The translations under genes and the position numbers were made by a program. Below are positions 1-6,775 of a DNA stretch of 43,926 nucleotides, piece by piece. The notes under the pieces were generated by a model. The model did not search any database. It saw only the letters and a program-made list of their open reading frames with translations, and had not been told where the DNA came from. The first letter of the stretch is position 1. The number at the start of each line of letters is the position of its first letter. This DNA comes from JACKFB01 sp041389525 (GTDB taxonomy: Bacteria; Myxococcota_A; UBA9042; PHBI01; JACKFB01). Location: assembly GCA_041389525.1 (NCBI GenBank), contig JAWKRR010000062.1:1-43926 (forward strand), given 5' to 3'.

Positions 1-2274
1 GGTCCCCGGGATGAGCGGCATCGAGCCGAAGATGATGTGGGGACCCTCGGAGAAGGTCTGAAAACCCAGGAAATCGTTCACTTTCAGCGACGGCGTCAGC
101 AAGGTCGCCTGGTCGCCGAAGATGCCAAACGCAAAGAGATCCGACGACTTGCCGAAGGTGAAGCCGAAGCCGGGCGGGACGGGGGTGCCCTCGGGGGGCG
201 TCTTGATGCCGGCGAGGGTCTGCCCGGGCTGGATGGGCAGCGGCGCGGTCGGGTCGCCCGCGACCGGGAAGATGTCGGCGATGGAGGACACGGCGCTGTC
301 GATGCGGAAGGTGCGCAGATCGACGGCGGCGATGCCGATGTTGGTGATGGCCAGCCAGGTGCCTTGGCCGGGCGCGCTCGGCGGCGGGTCAGGGACCAGG
401 GCGATGCGCGTGATGAGAAGCTGCGGCGCCAGGACCGTGCAGTCGGCCTCGGCGAAGCAGGCCGCGCCGAGGGGGCACAGGCTCGAGTCCTCGATATGCT
501 CGACGCCGACTGCGGGATCGCAGGTGTCGACGGTGCAGGCGATGCCGTCGTCGATGTCGACCGGGATGCCGCCGCCGCACGCGCCGCCCGCGGTGCAGAC
601 CTCGCCCTCGGTGCAGGCGTCGCCGTCGTCGCAGGGGCCGGAGAAGGGCTGGTGGACGCAGAGCTCTTCGGGGTCGCAGATGTCCAGCGTGCACGGGTCG
701 CCGTCGTCGCAGTCGAGCGGGATCTCGGTGCAGCTTCCCTGCACGCACTTCGCCCCCGTCACGCAGGGGGCCGGGTCGAAGGGACATGGCAGCGAGTTCG
801 GCGTGTAGACGCACCCTTTGCCCTTGTCGCAGATCTCGTTGGTGCAGAGGTTTCCGTCGTCGCAGCCCGCGCTGATGTCGACGTGCTGGCAGCCCAGGAC
901 GGGGTCGCAGGAGTCGGTGGTGCACGCGTCACCGTCGTCGCACTTCGTCACCGTGCCGACGCAGGCGTCCTTGTCGCAGGTGTCGCCCTCGGTGCAGGCG
1001 TTGCCGTCGTCGCAGGGGCCGCCGAGGCTCGTGAAAACACAGCCCACATCTGGCTTGCACGAGTCCTGGGTGCAGGCCTTCTTGTCGTCGCAGACCAGGG
1101 TGCCGCTGCTGATGCACTCGCCGCCCGCCCCGCAGGTCCCGATCAACGTGCACTTGTCCTTGTCGTCGCACGGGCCGCCGGCGACGTTGGTGTACTGGCA
1201 GCCGCCCTCCTTGGTGCAGAACTCGGTGGTGCAGGCGTTGTCGTCGTTGCAGTCGACCACGGGCCCGGCCTTGCACACGCCGGCTTTGCACACGTCGGGG
1301 GTGGTGCAGAGGTTGTCGTCGGCGCAGTTCGTGTCGGTCAGCGGGATGTGCTGGCAGGTCTTCTGATCGATGCAGGAGTCGGCGGTGCAGGGGTTTCCGT
1401 CGCTGCAGCCGTCGAGCGTGCCGGCGATGCAGGCTCCGCTCTTGCAGTGGTCGCCGAAGGTGCACTCGCTGCCGTCGCTGCAGAGCGCGGCGTCCGAGGC
1501 GGTGTTCGTGCAGGCGCCTGTGCCGGTCTCGCAGGTGTCCACGGTGCAGGGGTTGGCGTCGTCGCACGCGGGGGCGCCAGCGAGGCAGACGCCGGCGGAG
1601 CAGCTGTCCTTGACGCTGCACGGGTCGCCGTCGTCGCAGAGCGCGAAGTTGTTCTTGAAGGAGCAGCCCGTGGCGGGTTTGCAGAGGTCGTCGGTGCAGG
1701 CGTTGTCGTCGGCGCAGACCAGGCTCTGGTTGCCGACGCAGGCGCCACCTTGGCAGGAGTCGTTGAGGCTGCAGGCGTTCAGGTCGTCGCAGTCCGTGCC
1801 GTCCGCGAGGGGGACCGTGGAGCAGAGGCCGGTGGGCAGGTCGCAGAGCGCGGGGGCGCAGGCGCTGCCGGGGCAGTCGGCGTCGCTCAGGCAGGGTGGA
1901 GGGCCGGCGTCGATCTCCGGGGCGTCGATCTCGGGGTGCGCGTCGGCGTCCGCGTCCGCGTCGGCGTCCGCGTCAGGCGAGGCGTCCGCGTCGGCGTCCG
2001 CGACAGCGTCCACCTCCGTCGCGTCCGCGTCCGCGTCAGCGTCAGCAACCGCGTCGCCACCACCGCCGTCAGCGTCAAGCCCGCCCGCGTCCGCGTCCCC
2101 GGCGACCTCCCCGGTCTCCGCGCTGTCAGCGACCTCTACGACGTCCACGTCCACGTCCGCGTCCGCCGCGTCCCCGCCGCAGCCCGCGTGGACCGCCACC
2201 GCACCCCACACCAGCAGCGCCGTCAGCGCGCTACCTCCTCGCCGAGCCCAACAAGTCATCCAGCCTCCGCGCAT
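1..2274 (-). CDS. Cys-rich surface lipoprotein with CTDC-type repeats (C-terminus off the window)
   Basis: The reading frame is open from the start codon to base 1, about 758 codons without a stop, so the C-terminus lies outside the window. A hydrophobic N-terminal segment ends in VHAGC, an imperfect lipobox, and is followed by an Asp/Ala stalk (about residues 33-120). Next come about 16 repeats of the type CDDGNxCTxDxC, which resemble the Dictyostelium CTDC repeat. The last 140 visible residues are Cys-poor and beta-rich and may be a lamin-tail-like domain (inferred). The ATG at 2274 shares one base with the stop of the MCE gene (TGATG). A second in-frame ATG at 2259 has GGAGG four bases upstream and could be the real start. 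It is probably an exposed outer-membrane lipoprotein of unknown function, possibly for adhesion or calcium-stabilised structure. Confidence 0.8.
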   Translation of the reverse strand, partial: MRGGWMTCWARRGGSALTALLVWGAVAVHAGCGGDAADADVDVDVVEVADSAETGEVAGDADAGGLDADGGGGDAVADADADADATEVDAVADADADASPDADADADADADAHPEIDAPEIDAGPPPCLSDADCPGSACAPALCDLPTGLCSTVPLADGTDCDDLNACSLNDSCQGGACVGNQSLVCADDNACTDDLCKPATGCSFKNNFALCDDGDPCSVKDSCSAGVCLAGAPACDDANPCTVDTCETGTGACTNTASDAALCSDGSECTFGDHCKSGACIAGTLDGCSDGNPCTADSCIDQKTCQHIPLTDTNCADDNLCTTPDVCKAGVCKAGPVVDCNDDNACTTEFCTKEGGCQYTNVAGGPCDDKDKCTLIGTCGAGGECISSGTLVCDDKKACTQDSCKPDVGCVFTSLGGPCDDGNACTEGDTCDKDACVGTVTKCDDGDACTTDSCDPVLGCQHVDISAGCDDGNLCTNEICDKGKGCVYTPNSLPCPFDPAPCVTGAKCVQGSCTEIPLDCDDGDPCTLDICDPEELCVHQPFSGPCDDGDACTEGEVCTAGGACGGGIPVDIDDGIACTVDTCDPAVGVEHIEDSSLCPLGAACFAEADCTVLAPQLLITRIALVPDPPPSAPGQGTWLAITNIGIAAVDLRTFRIDSAVSSIADIFPVAGDPTAPLPIQPGQTLAGIKTPPEGTPVPPGFGFTFGKSSDLFAFGIFGDQATLLTPSLKVNDFLGFQTFSEGPHIIFGSMPLIPGT
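1915..2175 (-). repeat. GAC-GCG/GCC hexamer repeat coding an Asp/Ala stalk
   Basis: Near-tandem GACGCG, GACGCC and GACGTG hexamers encode runs of Asp-Ala and Asp-Val just after the lipobox of the Cys-rich lipoprotein. Similar stalks occur in three other lipoproteins of the window, at 26761, 33215 and 40118. Such low-complexity DNA can change length by slippage. Confidence 0.75.
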
Positions 2275-3875
2275 CAGAGCCCAGCAGGCACGAAGGGGAG
2301 GATCGACTTCAAGTCGTCATCGGTGAAGGACAAGCCCAGCCCCACGAAATAGTCACGTCGCGAGCCGTTGAGCACGTTGTCGACGCCGCCCGCCACGTAG
2401 AAGTGCTTCGCGAACTCCCAGGCGGCCATCATGCGCAGGCGCGGCCAGTCGTCGCGGCCGAAGTCGAACACGTCCGTGCGCATCCGCAGGCGGTCGTTGA
2501 GCAGGTCCAGGTCGATGCCGATGCCGCCCGTGGACTCCATGATGCCGTAGCGAAAGGTCAGGAAGTGCCAGCGTTTTCCGAACTGCGCGGTGAACTTCAG
2601 CTTGTTCTCGGTGGAGACGACCTCCTCGACGAGCACGGGCGGCAGCGAGGGGTCGTTGGTGGTCGTGACCCGCTGCTTCGTCGACGTCAGGCCGGCCGGG
2701 TCGCTGACCAGCTGGATGAAGTAGAACTTGTCGGGCTTGGGGTGCAGGTAGATGCCGATGTAGCTCTTCAGCGAGGCCTGCCCGATGTTGTACTCCGAGC
2801 GGAACTCGACCTTCACCTGCAGGCGTCCGATGGGGCCGGTCACGCCCCTGACGTCTTCGACCACGTCCTCGACGTCGTTGATGAGCTTGTCGTCGTTCAG
2901 CAGCCGGCCGACGGTCCCCTGCCCCGCCTCGATGCGCTCGGCGATGGTGCGCGCGCTCTCCATCGTGCCCTCGAGGGCCACGGCGCTCTTGTCGATCTTG
3001 GCCAGCGCGTGGGCGACCGTGCCCTCCTCCGTCGCCGCCTTCTCCGTGAGGTTTCGGCCGACAAACCCGCGCAGGTCGCCGGTGATGTGGTCGACGTTGA
3101 CCAGGATCTTGTCGAGCCGCGAGTCCACGCGCGCCGCGACCTTCCGCAGGTCCCCAGTCGCCGCCTCCACGTTCTGGATGATGTTCTTCACGTCCTGGGT
3201 GTGCGCCACGACGGTCTGATCGACGAAGGTGCGCAGCTCCTTGGACATCGCCGCGACCTGCACGGTGGTCTCGCGGATGTTGTCGCGGATCTCCCCGAGG
3301 GCCGCCGTGCCCTCCTCGTCAGCGAAGTTCTTCCGCAGGCTGCCGGTGATCGCCGAGACGTCGTCGGAGATCTTCTCGAGCTTGGGGAAGATGACGGCGC
3401 TCGAGTCCTCCAGCTGCTTGAGCACCGCGCTCAGCCCGGACTCGGTGTCGATATTGTGAATCATTCCGCCGGACTTGATCTGCGGCCCGGCCACGCCCGG
3501 CGTCACGGCGATGTAGTAGTCGCCCAGCAGGCTGGCCTGCAGACGTGCGGCGGTCGCCCCGTTGATCCAGCGCTCGCTGCCGGCGTCGGGCACGCCCTCG
3601 AAGAGCTTGATGCGGTCCTCGATCACCAGGATGACCCGCGCCTTGGTGGGGTCTTCCTTGTCCAGCTCGATGGACTTGATGGCGCCGACCGGGATGCCCG
3701 AGAGCATCACGCGCGAGTTGACGACGAGCCCGGTGGCGTCGCCGAACAGCGTGTGCACCTCGTAGGCGTCCTTCGTGTCGACGCCCTTGTCGAGGGAACC
3801 GAACATCACGATGAACGCCGCGGCCCCGACGAGGACGAGGAGCCCGACCAGCAGTGGCGTGCGCTTCTTCAGCAT
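2274..3875 (-). CDS. MCE/MlaD-family lipid-transport protein with C-terminal beta-rich domain
   Basis: A 533-aa protein with an N-terminal membrane anchor (residues 7-25) followed by an MCE domain (about 38-128), including GDATGLVVNSRVMLSGIPVG. A long helical region (about 140-340) has heptad-like Asp/Leu spacing. The C-terminal 180 residues are rich in alternating aromatic strands (FYFIQLV, WHFLTFRYGIMESTGGIG, RDYFVGLGLSF). MCE proteins form hexameric lipid tunnels in the periplasm. The C-terminal part looks like it could reach or sit in the outer membrane, which is inference. The ATG at 3875 lies 19 bases after the MlaE-type stop. The open frame continues upstream inside the mlaE-like gene, but that part is a shadow. 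No strong ribosome site is visible, so coupling to the permease gene is likely. Confidence 0.88.
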   Translation of the reverse strand: MLKKRTPLLVGLLVLVGAAAFIVMFGSLDKGVDTKDAYEVHTLFGDATGLVVNSRVMLSGIPVGAIKSIELDKEDPTKARVILVIEDRIKLFEGVPDAGSERWINGATAARLQASLLGDYYIAVTPGVAGPQIKSGGMIHNIDTESGLSAVLKQLEDSSAVIFPKLEKISDDVSAITGSLRKNFADEEGTAALGEIRDNIRETTVQVAAMSKELRTFVDQTVVAHTQDVKNIIQNVEAATGDLRKVAARVDSRLDKILVNVDHITGDLRGFVGRNLTEKAATEEGTVAHALAKIDKSAVALEGTMESARTIAERIEAGQGTVGRLLNDDKLINDVEDVVEDVRGVTGPIGRLQVKVEFRSEYNIGQASLKSYIGIYLHPKPDKFYFIQLVSDPAGLTSTKQRVTTTNDPSLPPVLVEEVVSTENKLKFTAQFGKRWHFLTFRYGIMESTGGIGIDLDLLNDRLRMRTDVFDFGRDDWPRLRMMAAWEFAKHFYVAGGVDNVLNGSRRDYFVGLGLSFTDDDLKSILPFVPAGL

Positions 3876-3894
3876 CGAGGGGGAACCAAGCCGG

Positions 3895-4692
3895 TCAGAA
3901 CATGATGACGGTGAGGAAGTAGTCGAGCACGAGGATCGACACCGAAGAGACGACCACCGCTTGGGTGGTAGCGACGCCCACGCCGCGCGCCCCGCCCTCC
4001 GCGTGGAACCCCTTGTAGCAGGACACCACGGCGATGGCGAACCCGAACACGGAGGCTTTGATGATGCCGGACCAGACGTCCCAGGGCAGCACGACGTTGA
4101 CGATCCGGTCGAAGAACACGCCCTCGTCGAGGCCGAGGCCCTGCACGGCGACCAGCCAGGCGCCACCGATACCGACCACGGTGCACAGCATGCACAGCAG
4201 CGGCATCATCAGGACGGCGGCGAAGACCCGCGGGGTCACGAGGTACTGCACGGGGTTCACGGCCATGGTGCGCAGCGCGTCGATCTGCTCGGTCACGTTC
4301 ATCGTGCCGATCTCGGTCGCGATGGCCGAACCGACGCGCCCGGTCACCATCAACCCCGTCAACACGGGCGCCAGCTCACGAGAGAGCGCCAGGGCGACCG
4401 TCGTGCCGACCAGCGACTCCGCGTTGAAGAGCTTGAACGCGTACATGGTCTGGACGGCCATCACCATGCCGGTGAAAGCGCCCGTCAGCACCACGATGAA
4501 GAAGCTGCCGACGCCGACGAACTCGAGAGACTGCAGGAACACGCGCCAGCGGTAGGGCGGCCGAAACAGCCACACCACCGATTCCCAAGCCATCAACACG
4601 GTGTTTCCGACCGCTTCGATGGTCTCGAGGACGTACTCGCCGATGCTCTCAATCCACTTCAAGGGCGGGACCTTACGCTGCGCGGGCGTCAA
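3895..4692 (-). CDS. MlaE-family ABC transporter permease
   Basis: A 265-aa inner-membrane protein with about five to six hydrophobic helices. It has typical MlaE features: an amphipathic N-terminus, the segment LTGAFTGMVMAVQ, and the motif ELAPVLTGLMVTGRVGSA followed by EIGTMNVTEQIDAL, where the partner ATPase docks in this family. Together with the downstream MCE protein it would move phospholipids across the envelope. A TTG codon at 4692 gives the length shown. A second in-frame TTG at 4662 has AAGG eight bases upstream and is an equally good start. The usual mlaF ATPase gene is not between or beside these two genes, so the ATPase must be encoded elsewhere. Confidence 0.9.
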   Translation of the reverse strand: MTPAQRKVPPLKWIESIGEYVLETIEAVGNTVLMAWESVVWLFRPPYRWRVFLQSLEFVGVGSFFIVVLTGAFTGMVMAVQTMYAFKLFNAESLVGTTVALALSRELAPVLTGLMVTGRVGSAIATEIGTMNVTEQIDALRTMAVNPVQYLVTPRVFAAVLMMPLLCMLCTVVGIGGAWLVAVQGLGLDEGVFFDRIVNVVLPWDVWSGIIKASVFGFAIAVVSCYKGFHAEGGARGVGVATTQAVVVSSVSILVLDYFLTVIMF

Positions 4693-4813
4693 CCGCGGCT
4701 CTCAGCGCGGCGCGGGCGGTGAGTTTCACGGGCTACAGCGGTCGACCAAGTTCGACCCCGGGGCGACCCTAGCGCGGAATTCTCGCGAGCGTCCACCGCA
4801 TCTAGGGCCAGGG

Positions 4814-4909
4814 GAGGGCAATCGCAGGTAGAGCGCGGCGTGATTCGGGAGCGCGTCGAGGGCGATTGCCCTCGCCCGCTCCCAGCGGTGACACCTGCGA
4901 AGGGAGGTG
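4814..4909 (+). promoter_or_regulatory. Leader of the thi operon with mutually exclusive inverted repeats
   Basis: Three pairings compete. GAGGGCAATCGC (4814-4825) pairs perfectly with GCGATTGCCCTC (4862-4873). CGCAGGT (4823-4829), which shares three bases with that first arm, can instead pair with ACCTGCG (4893-4899). CACCT (4892-4896) can pair with AGGTG (4905-4909), covering part of the purine-rich AGGGAGG upstream of thiS. This is the layout of a translational switch, but no TPP riboswitch consensus (CUGAGA, ACCUGAUC) is visible on this strand. The rest of the interval from 4693 shows no gene. Confidence 0.45.
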
Positions 4910-4924
4910 CTATTTGCGGCCGCC

Positions 4925-5131
4925 ATGGAACTGAAGGTGAACGGCGAGGGGCGGACGGTCGAAGGCGACGCGCTCACGGTGACGGAGCTGCTGGTGCACC
5001 TCGGACTCGGCGATCGGCGAGTCGCCGTCGAGGTAAACGAGGCCCTGGTCCGCCGCGCCGACCACGCCTCGCACGCGCTGGCTGACGGCGACCGCGTCGA
5101 GATCGTCCACTTTGTCGGAGGAGGAGCCTGA
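4925..5131 (+). CDS. thiS: ThiS sulfur-carrier protein for thiazole synthesis
   Basis: A 68-aa ubiquitin-fold protein. It begins MELKVNG, has the central LLVHLGLGDRRVAVEVNE and ends ADGDRVEIVHFVGGGA. In this family the C-terminal Gly-Gly is adenylated by ThiF and turned into a thiocarboxylate that donates sulfur to the thiazole ring made by ThiG. The ATG at 4925 matches the family start; a GTG at 4907 is in frame but sits in the ribosome-binding purines. The odd point is the extra Ala after the glycines: the stop comes after GGGA, not GG. The last codons double as the Shine-Dalgarno of thiG one base downstream, which may explain the extension. Confidence 0.9.
   Translation: MELKVNGEGRTVEGDALTVTELLVHLGLGDRRVAVEVNEALVRRADHASHALADGDRVEIVHFVGGGA
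5117..5126 (+). promoter_or_regulatory. Shine-Dalgarno of thiG inside the thiS 3' end
   Basis: GGAGGAGGAG ends six bases before the ATG at 5133 and encodes the terminal Gly residues of ThiS. It selects the ATG at 5133 over the in-frame TTG at 5112, which would add seven residues. Confidence 0.75.
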
Positions 5132-5132
5132 G

Positions 5133-5912
5133 ATGGCGGATGTCGCACTGACCCTTGGCGGCCGTGAGTTTAGCTCGCGCCTCTTGGTCGGCACGGGGAA
5201 ATACCCGGATCAGACCACCGCCGCGGCCGCCCTGGACGCCAGCGGAGCCGAGATCGTCACCGTGGCCGTCCGCCGCGTGAACTTGGACCGCGACGCCCCC
5301 GACTCCTTCTGGAACACGCTGGATCTCGGGCGTTACACCCTCTTGCCGAACACGGCGGGCTGCTTTGACGCGCAGCAGGCGATCCGGACCGCGATGCTGG
5401 GCCGCGAGGTCGGCATGGGCGACCTCGTGAAGCTCGAGGTCATCGGCGACCCCGACAAGACATTGTACCCGGACAATATCGCCACCCTCGAGGCGGCGAA
5501 GGTGCTGATCGCCGAGGGCTTCGTCGTGCTGCCCTACGTCTCCGACGACCTGGTGCTCTGCCGTCGGCTGGAGGATCTGGGCTGCGCGGCCGTGATGCCG
5601 CTGGGCGCGCCGATCGGGTCGGGCCTGGGGCTTCAAAACCCGCTGCAGATTCAGCTGATCTGCGAGGCCATCTCCATCCCGGTGATCGTCGACGCGGGCG
5701 TGGGCGTGCCGTCCGACGCGGCGCTGGCGATGGAGCTCGGCTGCGACGCGGTGCTGATGAACACGGCCATCGCCCAAGCGCGCGAGCCGGTGCGCATGGC
5801 GCGGGCGATGCGGCTGGCCATCGACGCCGGGCGCGAGGGCTACTTGGCCGGGCGCATCCCGAAGCGTCGATACGCCACCGCGTCGAGCCCGACGGACGGC
5901 CTGCTGGTGTGA
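5133..5912 (+). CDS. thiG: Thiazole synthase ThiG
   Basis: A 259-aa TIM-barrel enzyme, the usual length. It condenses 1-deoxy-D-xylulose 5-phosphate, dehydroglycine and the ThiS thiocarboxylate into the thiazole phosphate of thiamine. Family marks are SSRLLVGTGKYP near the N-terminus, the Schiff-base lysine in LVKLEVIGD (Lys100), and the phosphate-binding glycines in PIGSGLG and VDAGVGVPSDAA. The C-terminus GREGYLAGRIPKR is also typical. The ATG at 5133 has a very strong ribosome site. The gene follows thiS by one base and overlaps thiE by four, so the three are probably one cytoplasmic operon. Genes for ThiF and the dehydroglycine source (ThiH or ThiO) are not in the window. Confidence 0.97.
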   Translation: MADVALTLGGREFSSRLLVGTGKYPDQTTAAAALDASGAEIVTVAVRRVNLDRDAPDSFWNTLDLGRYTLLPNTAGCFDAQQAIRTAMLGREVGMGDLVKLEVIGDPDKTLYPDNIATLEAAKVLIAEGFVVLPYVSDDLVLCRRLEDLGCAAVMPLGAPIGSGLGLQNPLQIQLICEAISIPVIVDAGVGVPSDAALAMELGCDAVLMNTAIAQAREPVRMARAMRLAIDAGREGYLAGRIPKRRYATASSPTDGLLV

Positions 5913-6676
5913 GCGAAGCGGACGCGCCGCCCGTGGCGAGCCCCGACGCCTCGCACGCGCCGCGGAGGCGGGGCCTGCCCGACGAGGTCGCGGTCGTGTT
6001 GGTGGCCGACGCGCCGACGCTCGGCCCCCGCGCCACGATCGAGCGCGTGGCCGAGATCCTCGCCGCCGTCCCCCGAGGCTCCGTGCTGGTCCTCGACCGC
6101 GATCGCGTCGTTTCGCGAGGTGGCAGCAGCGATCTTGAGCGATTCGAGCGCGCGGCGCGCCTGCGCGAGCTCACGTCGCGCCACGGCGCCTGCCTGGTCA
6201 TCTCGGGCCGCGCCGACCTCGCCGCGGCCGTGGGTGCCGACGGCGTGCAGCTCCCCGAAGCCGGCCTGGACGCCGCGACCGTGCGGCGGGTGTTCCCGGC
6301 GCTGTGGGTGGGTCGCTCGTGCCACGACGCGGCGGGGCTCGAGCGCGCGGCGGACGACGGCGCGGACTGGGCCATCCTCGCGCCGGTCTGGGCGCCGCTC
6401 TCGAAGGTGGCGACCTCGCCGCCCCTCGGCCTCGACGGCTTCGGCGACCTCGTCCGCGCGGCCCGCCTGCCGATCGTGGCCCTGGGTGGAGTGACCGCCG
6501 ACCGTGCGGGTGCGCTGCGAGAGGCCGGGGCGCGCGCCGTGGCGAGCCTCGGCGGCATTCTCCAGGCTTGCGAGCCAAAAGATGCCGCGGTGGCCCTCGT
6601 CGCTGCGTTCCGAGCAGCGGCTCCGGTTGACAGACCACGCGAAACGTCGGACAAAACTCGCGTAATCGTGGCCTGA
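5909..6676 (+). CDS. thiE: Thiamine-phosphate synthase ThiE (or TenI-like)
   Basis: A 255-aa TIM-barrel protein with family motifs GADGVQLPE, VGRSCHDAAGLERA, DWAILAPVWAPLSK and IVALGGVTAD. ThiE joins the thiazole phosphate and the pyrimidine diphosphate to give thiamine phosphate. The GTG start overlaps the thiG stop (GTGA). The related aromatase TenI has the same fold and is often placed next to thiG, so a tautomerase role cannot be excluded. The N-terminal 25 residues and the last 25 extend beyond the barrel. The GPxFxTxSK phosphate loop of ThiE is altered to APVWAPLSK, a mild departure that fits either enzyme. Confidence 0.8.
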   Translation: MSEADAPPVASPDASHAPRRRGLPDEVAVVLVADAPTLGPRATIERVAEILAAVPRGSVLVLDRDRVVSRGGSSDLERFERAARLRELTSRHGACLVISGRADLAAAVGADGVQLPEAGLDAATVRRVFPALWVGRSCHDAAGLERAADDGADWAILAPVWAPLSKVATSPPLGLDGFGDLVRAARLPIVALGGVTADRAGALREAGARAVASLGGILQACEPKDAAVALVAAFRAAAPVDRPRETSDKTRVIVA

Positions 6677-6730
6677 CGTGGGCTTAGCGGCTCCGTTGGG
6701 TGGCTTTCGGGCGCAGCGGCATCAGGCGGG

Positions 6731-6736
6731 TACAAT
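6731..6736 (+). promoter_or_regulatory. Possible -10 element upstream of the FHA gene pair
   Basis: TACAAT differs from the sigma-70 -10 consensus by one base and lies 39 bases before the start at 6776, in the 99-base gap after thiE. No clear -35 is seen. An AAGGAG ribosome site follows, ten bases before the ATG. Confidence 0.35.
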
Positions 6737-6775
6737 GACGCGCCGCCCGCAACGTCCCCAAGGAGCGCCAGCCCC

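Noticed and set aside
1..2274. Pseudogene or frameshift, because the shorter minus-strand frames here look broken
   Set aside because: The correct minus-strand frame is open from 2274 to base 1; it only lacks a stop because the window ends.
37..2352. 771-codon open frame on the plus strand
   Set aside because: It lies opposite the Cys-rich lipoprotein, has no signal or domain, and is an Arg/Gly/Ala/Val-rich shadow typical of GC-rich DNA.
4693..4906. TPP riboswitch before thiS
   Set aside because: The conserved CUGAGA and ACCUGAUC boxes are absent on the plus strand. A CTGAGA on the minus strand near 4700 has no matching second box and runs into the mlaE-like gene.
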